Positions 23,419 through 43,000 of a stretch of 58,504 bases of DNA are shown here, one piece after another; position 1 is the stretch's first letter, and every line of letters begins with the position of its first letter. Source of the DNA: Pyxidicoccus caerfyrddinensis. GTDB taxonomy: Bacteria > Myxococcota > Myxococcia > Myxococcales > Myxococcaceae. Under the pieces are notes generated by a model, which saw only the letters and a program-made list of their open reading frames with translations, searched no databases and had not been told where the DNA came from. Location: the NCBI RefSeq assembly GCF_010894405.1, contig NZ_JAAIYA010000027.1, positions 1 through 58,504 of the forward strand, written 5' to 3'. Made by a program: the position numbers and the translations under genes.

Positions 23419-24339
23419 ATGAATCGCGCGTTCCTCGCTGTCCTGTTCGTAGCTCTCGTATCGGCGACCGGTGCCCAGGCCCAGCAGGCGGACTTCCGGG
23501 ACTATGAAGCGGGCTTCTTCGTGCCGAACCGGAGCGTCATCGCGCACACGTACCTGCGCCATGCGTCCGCGTCGGGCGAGCGGGACTTCTCGCAGACGCA
23601 GGCGGCCTTCCGCGCCACGTACGTACTCAAGAGCGAGAGCGGGCTGGTCGTCGTTCCCTTCGACGTGAGCATGCCGGTGGTGGACGTCACGGTGTTCCAG
23701 GCCAACCCGTTGTCGCCGGCGGCGCCCAAGTCGGCGCTCCGTGCGTCGGGCGTGGGTGACCTGACGTACATCCCCACGGTGGGCTACGGCATCGTCCAGA
23801 ACGCGGAGACGAATACCCATACGTGGTTCGCCTTCACGCCGTACGTCACCATCCCGGTGGGCAGCTACAGCAGCGACCGCTTCCTGAACATCGGCAGCAA
23901 CCGGTGGACGGTGCGTCCGCAGCTCGTCGTGGGCCAGCGCTTCCTGAAGGCCTTCACGCTGGAGGCCATGGCCAACGTGGGCATCCACGGCGACAACGAC
24001 GAGTTCCCGGTGCTGGCGGGCACGGAGGTCGCGAAGCTGAAGCTGAGCCAGACGCCGTCGCTCGGCGGCGTCCTCGCGGCGGGCATGGACCTTTCCGCGA
24101 GCTTCTTCACGGGCGCGGCGCTCTACATCGACCGGAACGGGCAGCGCACCATCGAGACTCCGGCTGGCGAGGTGGAGGTCTCTCCGAAGCAGACCGTCAG
24201 CTCGCTGCGCCTGACGATGGGCTTGCGCATCGAGAAGCTGACCACCGTCATGCTCCAGTTCCAGCCGGACATCTACGGCTCGGCGGGCGTGACGAAGGGC
24301 AACTTCGTCGGGGCGCGCCTCACGCACGTCTTCTTCTAG
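23419..24339 (+). CDS. Outer-membrane channel-like protein (MetA/phenol-degradation transporter family)
   Basis: 306 residues; RBS AGAGGAG before the ATG. Signal peptide MNRAFLAVLFVALVSATGAQAQ with cleavage after AQA. Beta-strand-rich sequence with GVGDLTYIPTVGYGI and TWFAFTPYVTIPVGSY, as in the putative MetA-pathway-of-phenol-degradation/SphA outer-membrane family, and ends with an aromatic residue (THVFF), typical for barrels. In operon with the Liv-type genes, it is a good candidate for the outer-membrane entry port of the same hydrophobic substrate. Last gene of the operon. Confidence 0.78.
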   Translation: MNRAFLAVLFVALVSATGAQAQQADFRDYEAGFFVPNRSVIAHTYLRHASASGERDFSQTQAAFRATYVLKSESGLVVVPFDVSMPVVDVTVFQANPLSPAAPKSALRASGVGDLTYIPTVGYGIVQNAETNTHTWFAFTPYVTIPVGSYSSDRFLNIGSNRWTVRPQLVVGQRFLKAFTLEAMANVGIHGDNDEFPVLAGTEVAKLKLSQTPSLGGVLAAGMDLSASFFTGAALYIDRNGQRTIETPAGEVEVSPKQTVSSLRLTMGLRIEKLTTVMLQFQPDIYGSAGVTKGNFVGARLTHVFF

Positions 24340-24362
24340 GACGACGGAGGAACAGGTGAAGC

Positions 24363-24386
24363 GCCGGCTGCCTCATGGCGGCCGGC
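24363..24386. terminator. Candidate terminator hairpin after the Liv-type operon
   Basis: Arms GCCGGCTGCC and GGCGGCCGGC, ten pairs including one G-U, around a TCAT loop, 23 bp after the stop of the outer-membrane gene. No T-run follows, so factor-independent termination is uncertain. Confidence 0.4.
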
Positions 24387-24466
24387 GGTCGTCATTCCCG
24401 CCTTCGCCACCTCGGAACGGAACCAAGCAGCACTGCGAGTGCGCCGTCCCCGATGCCGCCGGACTG

Positions 24467-24498
24467 TTGACAGATCATCCTCGTGTAACCCGTGATAC
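24467..24498 (+). promoter_or_regulatory. Candidate promoter of the methyltransferase gene
   Basis: A perfect -35 hexamer TTGACA (24467-24472) stands out in this GC-rich context; the best -10 candidate is TGATAC or GTGATA about 19-20 bp downstream, which is weak. The gene starts at 24551. Confidence 0.35.
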
Positions 24499-24550
24499 CG
24501 GGAATCCGCGCCCAGTGGCATGCTGGCCGCCGGACTCGAGGAGGCTCGCC

Positions 24551-25519
24551 ATGTTCGACGTCATCAAGGCGGCAAAGCAGCTCAAGAGCGCGGTCCTGGC
24601 GGATCCGGAGCACTTCTACACGAACGAGACGGGGGCCTGGGTCACCGGCATGCCCACGCCGCAGGAGATTCGCGTCAGCACGGGGCGCGAGCCCTTCTGG
24701 ATCAACCTCGGCTACTGGCGGGACGTGGAGCGCGTCGACGAGAACAACTGCGAGCGCGTGGGCGAGCTGTTCAAGACCGCCCAGGAGCAGATGGCGCACC
24801 TGCTGGCGAAGACGGCGCGCCTGGGCCCGGACGACACGGTGCTGGACTGCGGCTTCGGCTACGCGGACCAGGACCTCCTCTGGGCCGAGCAGTACCGCCC
24901 CGCCCGCATCACCGGCGTCAACATCACCCCGAACCAGGTCCGCATCGGCCGCGAGCGCGTGAAGCTCACGGGGCTCGACGGCGTCATCCGCCTGGAGCAG
25001 GGCTCGGCGACGGCGCTGCCCTTCGGTGCCGGTGAGTTCAGCGTCGTCTTCGCGCTCGAGTCCGCCATGCACTTCCGGACGCGCAGCGACTTCCTGCGCG
25101 AGGCGTTCCGGGTGCTGCGCCCGGGAGGCCGGCTCGTCATGGCGGACATGTGCCAGAAGACCGACCGCGAGGCCGGCGTGGGACTGCGCCGCCGCCTTCG
25201 CCACCGCTACTGGCGCGGCCTGATTGCCTTCCCGGAGGCCAACGTCTGGACGACGCAGCGCTACGTCTCGGAGCTGGAGCGGGCGGGCTTCCAGAAGGCG
25301 CGGCTGGACTCCATCTCCGCGGACGTCTACCCGGGGGTCAACACCGCGATTACGGCGCTGCGAGGGATGACGGCCGTCGAGCGCAAGCTCGGCGCCGTCA
25401 CCGTCGACAAGGTCCGCGAGAGCGTGAAGCAGGCCCGGCTGACACCCCTCGAGCAGACGCAGTGGACCACCCTCTTCAACTGCGACGAGTACGCGGTGGT
25501 CTACGCCGAGAAGCCCTGA
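24551..25519 (+). CDS. SAM-dependent methyltransferase
   Basis: 322 residues from the ATG at 24551 (GGAGGCTCGCC upstream). Motif I LDCGFGYADQDLLWAEQ at about residue 98, then TGVNITPNQVRIGRERV and FALESAMHFRTRSDFLREAFRVLRPGGRLVMADM. The VNITPNQ and ALESAMHF motifs are those of the tocopherol/sarcosine/small-molecule methyltransferase group (class I fold). An N-terminal extension of about 60 residues (GEPFWINLGYW-like) matches relatives that act on small lipophilic metabolites. It is divergent from nothing; on its right the TetR gene converges on it, and the TetR frame has no stop before overlapping it. Confidence 0.87.
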   Translation: MFDVIKAAKQLKSAVLADPEHFYTNETGAWVTGMPTPQEIRVSTGREPFWINLGYWRDVERVDENNCERVGELFKTAQEQMAHLLAKTARLGPDDTVLDCGFGYADQDLLWAEQYRPARITGVNITPNQVRIGRERVKLTGLDGVIRLEQGSATALPFGAGEFSVVFALESAMHFRTRSDFLREAFRVLRPGGRLVMADMCQKTDREAGVGLRRRLRHRYWRGLIAFPEANVWTTQRYVSELERAGFQKARLDSISADVYPGVNTAITALRGMTAVERKLGAVTVDKVRESVKQARLTPLEQTQWTTLFNCDEYAVVYAEKP

Positions 25520-25667
25520 CGGGGTTTGCGTCCGCGGCGCAGGCTGGACAACGGCAGGCGCCATTCCACTGCCCTGGGAAGCGTCAGCAGTGCCCGCCCC
25601 CGTCGGCTGAGAGCCTGGCGGAGCGGCGGCAGGAGTAGGGCCGACCTCGCGGGAGCCACCGGGTTTT

Positions 25668-26248
25668 TCAGTCTTCGCCAGGGCGCGCCAGAGCGCCTCG
25701 GCCGACGCGAGGAGGTCCTTCCGGTATACCTCCTCGTTTCGCTCCTCCAGCGTGCGCACCCACTCCGCCAGCGTGCCCCACACCAGCGCTTCGCCCACCC
25801 GGGCGCAGCCGGGCATCAGCGCCCCGTCCTGCTCTCCCTTCAAGAGCACCTCGCGCACCAGCGCCCGCGCCGCACTGCCGGGCGCCGGCTGCCCTTCGAC
25901 GTCCGGGTGCCGGTGCAGGAAGGCGAAGGCGAACGGGCCGGGCAGCCCCAGCGCCCAGTGCGTCAGCGCATCCCAGAAGGTGAAGAAGGCCTCGCGAAAG
26001 GTGACGCCGTCCGCTCCGTGCTTGCAGAAGAAGGCCCAGTCCACCTCCCGGCAGAAGGTGTCCTCGTGGAAGGTCCGCACCGTCCGGGCGAAGTGCTGCT
26101 TGCTGCCGTAGCGCCGGTACAGGCTGCCCACCGACATCCCCACGGACCGGGCCAGGTCCTCGGCCTTCACGTGCTCGTAGCCATGCCGGCCCAGCACCTC
26201 CGCCGAGCTCTGCATCATCCCCGCGAGGTAATGCTCCGCGAACCCCAT
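25668..26248 (-). CDS. TetR-family transcriptional regulator, C-terminus undefined
   Basis: Starts at the ATG at 26248: MGFAEHYLAGMMQSSAEVLGRHGYEHVKAEDLARSVGMSVGSLYRRYGSKQHFA, a clear TetR helix-turn-helix in residues 8-55, followed by an all-helical ligand domain to about residue 193 (ALWRALAKTE). In frame there is no stop until 24392, deep inside the convergent methyltransferase; a TGA at 25668 lies one frame off, just where a TetR protein should end. A small indel near the 3' end, or a sequence error, is likely. A 22-bp palindrome lies 42 bp upstream of its start, so it probably represses itself. Coordinates give the domain, not the formal frame. Confidence 0.75.
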
Positions 26249-26341
26249 CCCCTACCCCCTCCTGCCCCCCCTTCCGGGGCGGCCGTCCCGTGGAAGGAAT
26301 ATTACTTCCACCATTCCCTTCTACCGGAGGGGGCTGACATG
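26249..26341. repeat. Copy 2 of the duplicated TetR promoter/operator region
   Basis: Nearly identical to 1-92 (one extra C in the C-run). It begins directly beside the TetR start codon and ends with the GGAGGGGGCTGACATGG of a rightward start, after which the two copies diverge. It separates the TetR gene from the low-complexity region and NRPS-1's 3' end. Confidence 0.9.
26290..26311. promoter_or_regulatory. Candidate TetR operator, copy 2
   Basis: Same 22-bp near-palindrome as at 41-62 (arms GTGGAAG and CTTCCAC, AATATT centre). It lies 42 bp upstream of the TetR start and 28 bp upstream of the rightward ATG at 26339, in position to control both directions. Confidence 0.6.
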
Positions 26342-26794
26342 GTGGGTTGGGAGAGGCTGAGCCCCCTTCTGGGTAGGCCGGCGCGTCTTCGCCTTGCGGG
26401 GTACCCCGTGTCGGGGCCGATGTGCGGGCCCGGACTCCGGGGACCGGTATGTGACCTCGTTGTCCCCGGTTTGGTCTCCGGGGTCCGGCACGCGGGCTCA
26501 CTGTCCGGGCTTGGCTCCGGGGGGCGGTATGCGGGCTCACTGTCCGGACTTGGTCTCCGGGCTTGGTCTCCGGGGTCCGGCACGCGGGCTTGCTGTTCAG
26601 GCTCGCTGCCCGGGCTGGGCCTCCGGGGTCTGGCACGTGGGCTTGATGTTCGGGCTCGCTGTCCGGACTCGGTCTCCGGGTCCGGTCCGCAGCCTCCGTT
26701 TCTCAGCTGGGTGTGTGAGCTCCGAACGTGCGGCACGGGGACGTAGGCATGTCCTGCCGGCCCGACGCCAGCAGGAGGCCTCCGCCGACCTTTC
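26339..26794. other. Low-complexity region with degenerate tandem repeats
   Basis: A rightward frame of 135 codons starts at the ATG at 26339 behind a strong GGAGGGGG, but its product is Gly/Ser/Leu/Arg low-complexity. From about 26465 to 26690 the DNA is a decayed tandem array whose units begin GGTCTCCGGGGTCCGGCACG and continue CGGGCTCACTGTCCGG, roughly 40-55 bp each, five or six partial copies. The opposite strand reads as Pro/Glu/Ser repeats (SEPA, PETKPG). I see no recognisable gene. It adjoins the stop of NRPS-1. Confidence 0.5.
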
Positions 26795-37168
<10,374 letters not shown>

Positions 37169-37267
37169 GGTGCACCTGACCTCGCGCAAGCCCTCAGGGC
37201 GCGCTTCCGCGAGCCCGGGGGGAATCCAGGTGGAAAGGGCGTTCTTCTGAGAAACGGACCGGCTGCT

Positions 37268-38347
37268 TCAGTCCACGCGGGCCGTGCGCAGGGTCGTCTG
37301 CGAGCCGTGCGTCGGCAGGAGCTCGTCGTACGGGTTCATCGCGTCCCCCGACAGACTCTCCAGCTCGACCTCCGAGCCCAGCCCGAGCTCCCGTGCGCGC
37401 CGCGTGAGGGCCCGCGTCACCACCTGGTCCTCCAGCGCGAAGCCCGTGGAGTCGAAGACGGTGGAGCGCTTGCGCCAGTCCGCGTAGCGCTCCGGATTCT
37501 GGACGACCTCGACGATGCCGGGGCCAATCTGCTCCGGCCGCAGCTGCTGGCACTCACCCTCGACGAGCGCCTGCGCGAGGAAGTCCGGGCACACGAGGCT
37601 GCGCTCCAGCAAGGGCAGCGGCAGCTCCGTCTTGCCCGGCAGGTCCGAGCCCACCGCGTTGAGGTGCACCGACGGCTTGAAGCGACCGTCCGGAATGACG
37701 GGGCCCTCGCCCACGCCCACGGAGGTGACGGTGCAGATGATGTCCGACTCCGCCGTCAGCTCCTCCAACGAGGCCGGGCGCACATCCAGCCCGAGGAAGC
37801 CCACGCGCCGCAGATACGTCCGCAGCACGCCCAGGTCCACGTCGTACGCGAGCACGCGCTCGATGGGGAACAGGCGCGAGAGGGCATGCAGCTGGGTGAC
37901 GGCCTGCGCACCGCAGCCCACCATGCCCACCACGCGGCTGTCCGGGTCCGCCAGGTACTTGCTCGCGATGGCCGACGCCGCGCCCGTGCGCAGCGCGGTG
38001 GGGAGCACCCCGTCCATCAACTCCAGCAGCCGTCCCGTGGCGCAGTCGTACACGCTGTTGGTGGCGATGATGGTGGGCACGCCATAGCGGTGGGGGTTGT
38101 TCGGGTTGTAGCCCACCACCTTGATGGTGATGGTCTCCCCGCGCTGCATCACCGGCATCCACTCCAGCACGCCGGTGCGCTCGTTGCGCAGCGTGAAGCC
38201 GTCCCGCTTGCGAGGCTCGGTGCGCTCCTCGTCGAAGGTGCGGAACGCGTGCTCCAGCGCCTCGATGACGGTGTCCATCAGCGCGTCGATTCCCTCCATG
38301 TGCACGAGCTTGCGCAGGTCGGCCTGGGTGACGAGCAGTGTCTTCAC
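37268..38347 (-). CDS. Ornithine cyclodeaminase/mu-crystallin family protein
   Basis: 359 residues from a GTG at 38347 (AGGAGA seven bases upstream). Substrate-site residues of the family: MPVMQRGETITIKVVGYNP (Lys), TALRTGAASAIASKYLA (Arg and Lys), Rossmann GMVGCGAQAVTQLHAL, and HLNAVGSDLPGKTELP with the catalytic Asp. The family makes proline from ornithine with loss of ammonia, or related imine reductions and (in SbnB-like members) siderophore precursors. Upstream of an NRPS with proline-like A domains and near an amidinotransferase that releases ornithine, proline (or a close analogue) supply is the best guess. Same-strand operon with NRPS-1. Confidence 0.88.
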   Translation of the reverse strand: MKTLLVTQADLRKLVHMEGIDALMDTVIEALEHAFRTFDEERTEPRKRDGFTLRNERTGVLEWMPVMQRGETITIKVVGYNPNNPHRYGVPTIIATNSVYDCATGRLLELMDGVLPTALRTGAASAIASKYLADPDSRVVGMVGCGAQAVTQLHALSRLFPIERVLAYDVDLGVLRTYLRRVGFLGLDVRPASLEELTAESDIICTVTSVGVGEGPVIPDGRFKPSVHLNAVGSDLPGKTELPLPLLERSLVCPDFLAQALVEGECQQLRPEQIGPGIVEVVQNPERYADWRKRSTVFDSTGFALEDQVVTRALTRRARELGLGSEVELESLSGDAMNPYDELLPTHGSQTTLRTARVD

Positions 38348-38716
38348 GCGCGCTCTCCTGGGGGGGAGGAGGTTGGGGGCGACGAGGTGTTGAAGGCGTC
38401 CGCACTCTGCCACCAACCACGAGTCACTGTTAAGTCGGGGAGTTCATCTAATCAGGACCTGACAGAAAGTAGCGATTTACCGCATACCCGGCGTGGGGGC
38501 GCCCCGGTGTGGCGGGGCCTGGACGTATGCCGCCGTCGGAAACTTGAAGTCGTCCCACTCCCTGACGCGCAGGTCCCCGCCGCTCGGCAGTCATGTCACC
38601 TGGACGGAAGTCGGACGGCCCGGCGCCACCAGGAGACACAGGGCCCCGGCTCCCGCCCCATGGCCGAGCCGGACGGCAAGGCCAACCTTGCCGCCGCTCG
38701 AAGCCGAGGTGCCGAC
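38348..38716. other. Divergent intergenic region between OCD/NRPS-1 and the cytochrome c peroxidase-like gene
   Basis: 369 bp without a gene. 38420-38480 is comparatively AT-rich (TTAAGTC, ATCTAATCAGG, AGCGATTTACC) and probably holds the leftward promoter driving the cyclodeaminase and NRPS-1; I cannot assign hexamers with confidence. GGGGCGCCCCGG at about 38493 is a short palindrome. The right part is GC-rich and nondescript. Confidence 0.4.
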
Positions 38717-40078
38717 ATGTCACGGTCATGGTGGCGGTTGTTCCTTTCGCTGGCGGCGGGTGTCCCGCTGGCCTACGGGGCTCCAGCGCTCCTCGCTCAG
38801 GAAGCCTCCGCGAGCCCTCCGGAAGCCTCCGCGAGTTCTCCGGAAGCCTCCGCGCCCGGGCACCCGGCGGACGTCCAGGCCTCGGCCATCTTCGAGGCGA
38901 CGCTGGCGGCGGAGGCGTCGTCGAAGCCCGCGGGGCTGAGGCCGGTGGAGCGGCTCGGCAAGCTCCTCTTCTTCGACCGCAGGCTCTCGGAGCCCCAGGG
39001 ACAGGCCTGCGCCGTCTGCCATGGCCCCGAGGTGGGCTGGACGGGACCGGACCTGTTCATCAACCTCACCGGCTCCGTCTACGAGGGCGCCGTGCGGGGG
39101 CGCTTCGGCAACCGCAAGCCGCCTTCGTCCGCCTATGCCACCCAGGCCCCCGTCCTCCATCTGGAGGCGCCGGGACAGGCGGGCTTCGTGGGCGGCAACT
39201 TCTGGGACGGGCGCGCCACCGGAGAGGAGCTGGGCAACCCCGCCGCGGACCAGGCGCAGGGCCCCTTCCTCAACCCCGTGGAGCAGAACAACCCCAGCGA
39301 GGCCGTCGTGGTGGCCAAGGTCTGCCGGGGCCCCTACGGCGACGTCTTCCGCGCCGTCTACGGCGCCCGCATCTGCGCCGATGTGCCACGCGCGTATGAC
39401 TCCATCGCCCGGGCCATCGCCGCCTACGAGGGCTCGAGCGAGGTCAACGCCTTCTCCTCGAAGTACGACGCCTGGCTGGCCGGCCGCGCCTCGCTCACGG
39501 CCCAGGAGCGCTGGGGCCTGAGGCTCTTCGAGGGAAAGGCCCGCTGCGACACCTGCCACACCAGCCGGCCCGGCCGCCGCGGCGAGCCACCGCTCTTCAC
39601 CGACTACACCTTCGAGAACCTGGGCGTGCCGCGCAACCTGTTCAACCCCTGGTACTGGGAGCTCCCGTTCAACCCCGAGGGGCCCTTCTACGTGGACCTG
39701 GGGCTGGGGGCCTTCCTCTTCACGCGTGAGGAGTGGGCGCCTTTCGCGCGCGCCAACCTGGGCAAGGTGAAGGTCCCCACGCTGCGCAACGTGGACAAGC
39801 GGCCCTACCCCGGCTTCGTCAAGGCCTATGCCCACAACGGCTACTTCAAGAGCCTCGAGTCCATCGTCCACTTCTACAACACGCGGGACGTGCTGCCGGT
39901 GTGCCTGTCCGGAACGCCGGGCATCCCCGGCGTGGACTGCTGGCCCACGCCGGAGGTGGGGCTGAACCTCAACACCCGCGAGGTGGGCGACCTGCGGCTC
40001 ACGCTCCAGGAGGAGCAGGCCCTGGTCGCCTTCCTGCGGACGCTCTCGGACGGCTACTACCAGCGCGCGGCGGAGTGA
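38717..40078 (+). CDS. Di-haem cytochrome c peroxidase-like protein
   Basis: 453 residues. Signal peptide at the N-terminus (FLSLAAGVPLAYGAPALLAQ), then three tandem PEASAS-type repeats (about residues 31-46) forming a linker. Two haem-c sites: CAVCH (about residue 97) and CDTCH (about 277). LGKLLFFDRRLSEPQGQACAVCHG and the PTLRNV motif near the C-terminus are those of the cytochrome c peroxidase/MauG family. Expected in the periplasm, reducing H2O2 or oxidising a substrate. Its stop overlaps the next gene's GTG (GTGA), so they share a transcript. A MauG-like tailoring role in the peptide pathway is conceivable but unsupported. Confidence 0.88.
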   Translation: MSRSWWRLFLSLAAGVPLAYGAPALLAQEASASPPEASASSPEASAPGHPADVQASAIFEATLAAEASSKPAGLRPVERLGKLLFFDRRLSEPQGQACAVCHGPEVGWTGPDLFINLTGSVYEGAVRGRFGNRKPPSSAYATQAPVLHLEAPGQAGFVGGNFWDGRATGEELGNPAADQAQGPFLNPVEQNNPSEAVVVAKVCRGPYGDVFRAVYGARICADVPRAYDSIARAIAAYEGSSEVNAFSSKYDAWLAGRASLTAQERWGLRLFEGKARCDTCHTSRPGRRGEPPLFTDYTFENLGVPRNLFNPWYWELPFNPEGPFYVDLGLGAFLFTREEWAPFARANLGKVKVPTLRNVDKRPYPGFVKAYAHNGYFKSLESIVHFYNTRDVLPVCLSGTPGIPGVDCWPTPEVGLNLNTREVGDLRLTLQEEQALVAFLRTLSDGYYQRAAE

Positions 40079-43000
40079 GCGGGCGCCACGTGCCACTTCG
40101 ACGGGACTGGCGCAAGTGGGGTTTCGGGCTGGCCCTGCTGGCGGCGGTCATCGTGGTGGTGGCGCGCGCGTCGGAAGAGCGCGAGTTCGCGCGCCTGCTG
40201 AAGGAGTCCGCCCCCGCCTGGCTGCTGGTCGCCGCGCTGCTCCAGGCGGCGACCTACCTGTCGCAGTCGGCGGTGTGGCTCGCCGTGTTGCGGAGGACGC
40301 GCTTCCGCGTGCCCCTGGGCGCCCTCTATTCGCTGAGCTTCGCGAAGCTCTTCATCGACCAGGCCCTCCCCTCCGCCGGCATCAGCGGCGCGGCGCTCAT
40401 CGTCCATGGCCTGGAGCGACGGGGCGTGGGGCGCGGGCCGGTGATGGCGTGCGTGGTGGTGGAGACGATGACCAACTACACCGCGCAGATCCTCGCGCTC
40501 CTCGTCGCGCTGGGCCTGGCCGACTTTCTCGGCGAGGCGCGGACGCTGGTGTGGATGGCCACGGGGGTGCTCGTCGCGCTCAGCGGCGCGCTCATCGCCT
40601 TCCTCCTGAGCCTGTCCCGGGGCACCCGCACCGACAGGCCGCCGCGCGGCTTCGCGAGAATCCCCGGCGCGAGGACGCTTTTGCGCGCCATCTCCGAAGC
40701 GCCGCCCGGGCTCGCGCACAGCCCGCGCGTGCTGACCGAGGCGACCGGCTTCAACTTCGTCATCCACCTGCTCGACGCGGCGACGCTCTGGGCCCTGCTC
40801 CGCTCCATCGGAGTGGACGCGGCGCCCACCGGCGTCTTCACCGCCTTCATGCTGTCCACGCTGGCGAGGACGCTGGGCGTCGTCCCCGGCGGGCTCGGCA
40901 CGTTCGAGGCGGCCTCCACCGGGACGCTGGCGCTGATGGGCGTGCCCCTGGCCGCGGCGTTCTCCGCGACGGTGCTGTTCCGGGGCTTCAGCTTCTACCT
41001 GCCCCTGGTGCCGGGCCTGCTGCTGTCCCGGGGGGAGCTTCGCGAGCAACGCGAGGCGGACCGCGGCCCGGCCATCGAGCGGTACTGGGCCCTCTCCCCC
41101 CAGGCCCTGCTCGACGCCCTGCGGACGACGCCTGACGGGCTCACGGTGGAAGAGGCCGCGCGGAGGCGGGAGCTGTACGGCGACAATGCGCTGGAGGAAG
41201 CCCGGAGGCCGTCGCGCCTGCGGGTGGTGTGGCTCCAGCTCAAGAGCCCGCTGGTCCTCCTGCTGGTCGTCGCGGCGGTCATCTCGGCCTTCACGGGTGA
41301 CTGGACGGACGCGGTCATCGTCCTGGCCATCGTCCTCGGCAGCGTGCTGCTCGGCTACTCGCGCGAATACAAGGCCCAGGCCACCATCGCCCGGCTGCGC
41401 GAGCGCATCGCCCTGGGGGTGAAGGTGCTCCGGGGAGGGCACGCGTCCACCGTGCCGCTCGCGGACGTCGTCCCCGGCGACGTCGTGCTCCTGTCCGCGG
41501 GCAGCATGGTGCCCGCCGACGCGAGGGTGCTGGAGGCGACGGACCTGTTCGTCAGCCAGGCGGTGCTGACGGGCGAGAGCTTTCCCGTGGAGAAGCGGCC
41601 CGGCGTGGCCGCCCCGGAGGCGGCGCTGGCCGAGCGCGACAACTGCGTCTTCCGGGGCACGCACGTGCGCAACGGACAAGGGCGGTGCCTCGTCGTCGCC
41701 ACCGGGCGGAGCACCGCCTTCGGCGGCATCGCCGGGCGCCTGGCCCTGCGTGCGCCCGAGACGGAGTTCGACCGGGGCCTGCGACAGTTCGGCTATGTGC
41801 TCCTCACCACCATGGTGGTGATGGTGCTGGTGGTCGTCGCGGCGAACGTCCTGCTGAACCGGCCGCCCGTGGAGACGCTCCTGTTCTCCCTGGCGCTCGC
41901 GGTGGGGCTGAGCCCGGAGCTGCTGCCGGCCATCCTCAACGTGAATCTCTCCGCCGGCTCGCAGGCGATGGCCGCGCGAGGCGTGCTGGTGCGCAGGCTC
42001 AGCGCCATCGAGAACCTGGGCAGCATGGACGTGCTGTGCACCGACAAGACGGGCACCCTGACCGAGGGCGTCGTCAGCCTCGAGGGTGCCTACGACGCCT
42101 CGGGCGCGCGCTCCGAGGACGTCCTCGCGCTGGCGTCGCTCAACGCCGGGCTCCAGGCGGGCGTGTCGAATCCGCTCGACGAGGCCATCCTCCGGGCGCG
42201 CCAGCTCGCGCCGGGCGCCGCCGACAAGCTCGGAGAGATTCCCTACGACTTCGTCCGCAAGCGCCTGTCCGTCATCGTCCGCCGGGGCGACGACGTCCGC
42301 CTCGTCACGAAGGGGGCCTTCACGCAGGTCCTGGAGTCCTGTACCCGGATGACGGACGGGGCCCCGCTGGACACGCAGCTCCGGGCGGAGCTCCAGCGCC
42401 GCGTCGACGCCTGGGGAGCGCAGGGCATCCGCATCCTGGCCCTCGCCGTGCGCCCCATCGAGCCCCGGGAGCGCTATGCGCGCGAGGACGAGCACGCGCT
42501 GACCTTCGTGGGCTTCCTGGCCTTCTCCGACCAGGCGAAGGAGGGCGCCCGCGAGGCCATCCTCGAGCTGTCGCGGATGGGGGTGGACATCAAGCTCATC
42601 ACCGGTGACAGCCGGCGGGTGGCGGAGCACGTGGCCCGCGAGGTGGGCCTGGGCACCACGCGGGTGCTCACCGGGGCCCAGCTGCACCAGCTCAGCGACG
42701 AGGCGCTGTGGCACCAGGCCGAGCGGGCGGAGCTCTTCGTCGAGGTGGACCCGACGCAGAAGGAGCGCATCATCCTCGCCCTGAAGAAGCAGGGGCACGT
42801 GGTGGGCTTCCTCGGGGACGGCGTGAATGACGCCCCGGCCATGCACGCGGCGGACGCGAGCATCTCCGTCGAGCGGGCGGCGGACGTGGCCCGGGAGGCC
42901 GCGGACTTCGTGCTCCTCCAGCGCCACCTGGACGTCGTGCGGCGCGGCATCGACGAGGGGCGCAGGACGTTCGCCAACACGCTCAAGTACATCCTGACCA

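Noticed and set aside
24392..25640. C-terminal 400 residues of the formal TetR frame
   Set aside because: Antisense to the methyltransferase with low-complexity composition; not a domain.
26465..26690. CRISPR array
   Set aside because: Units are degenerate, irregular in length and have no distinct spacers.
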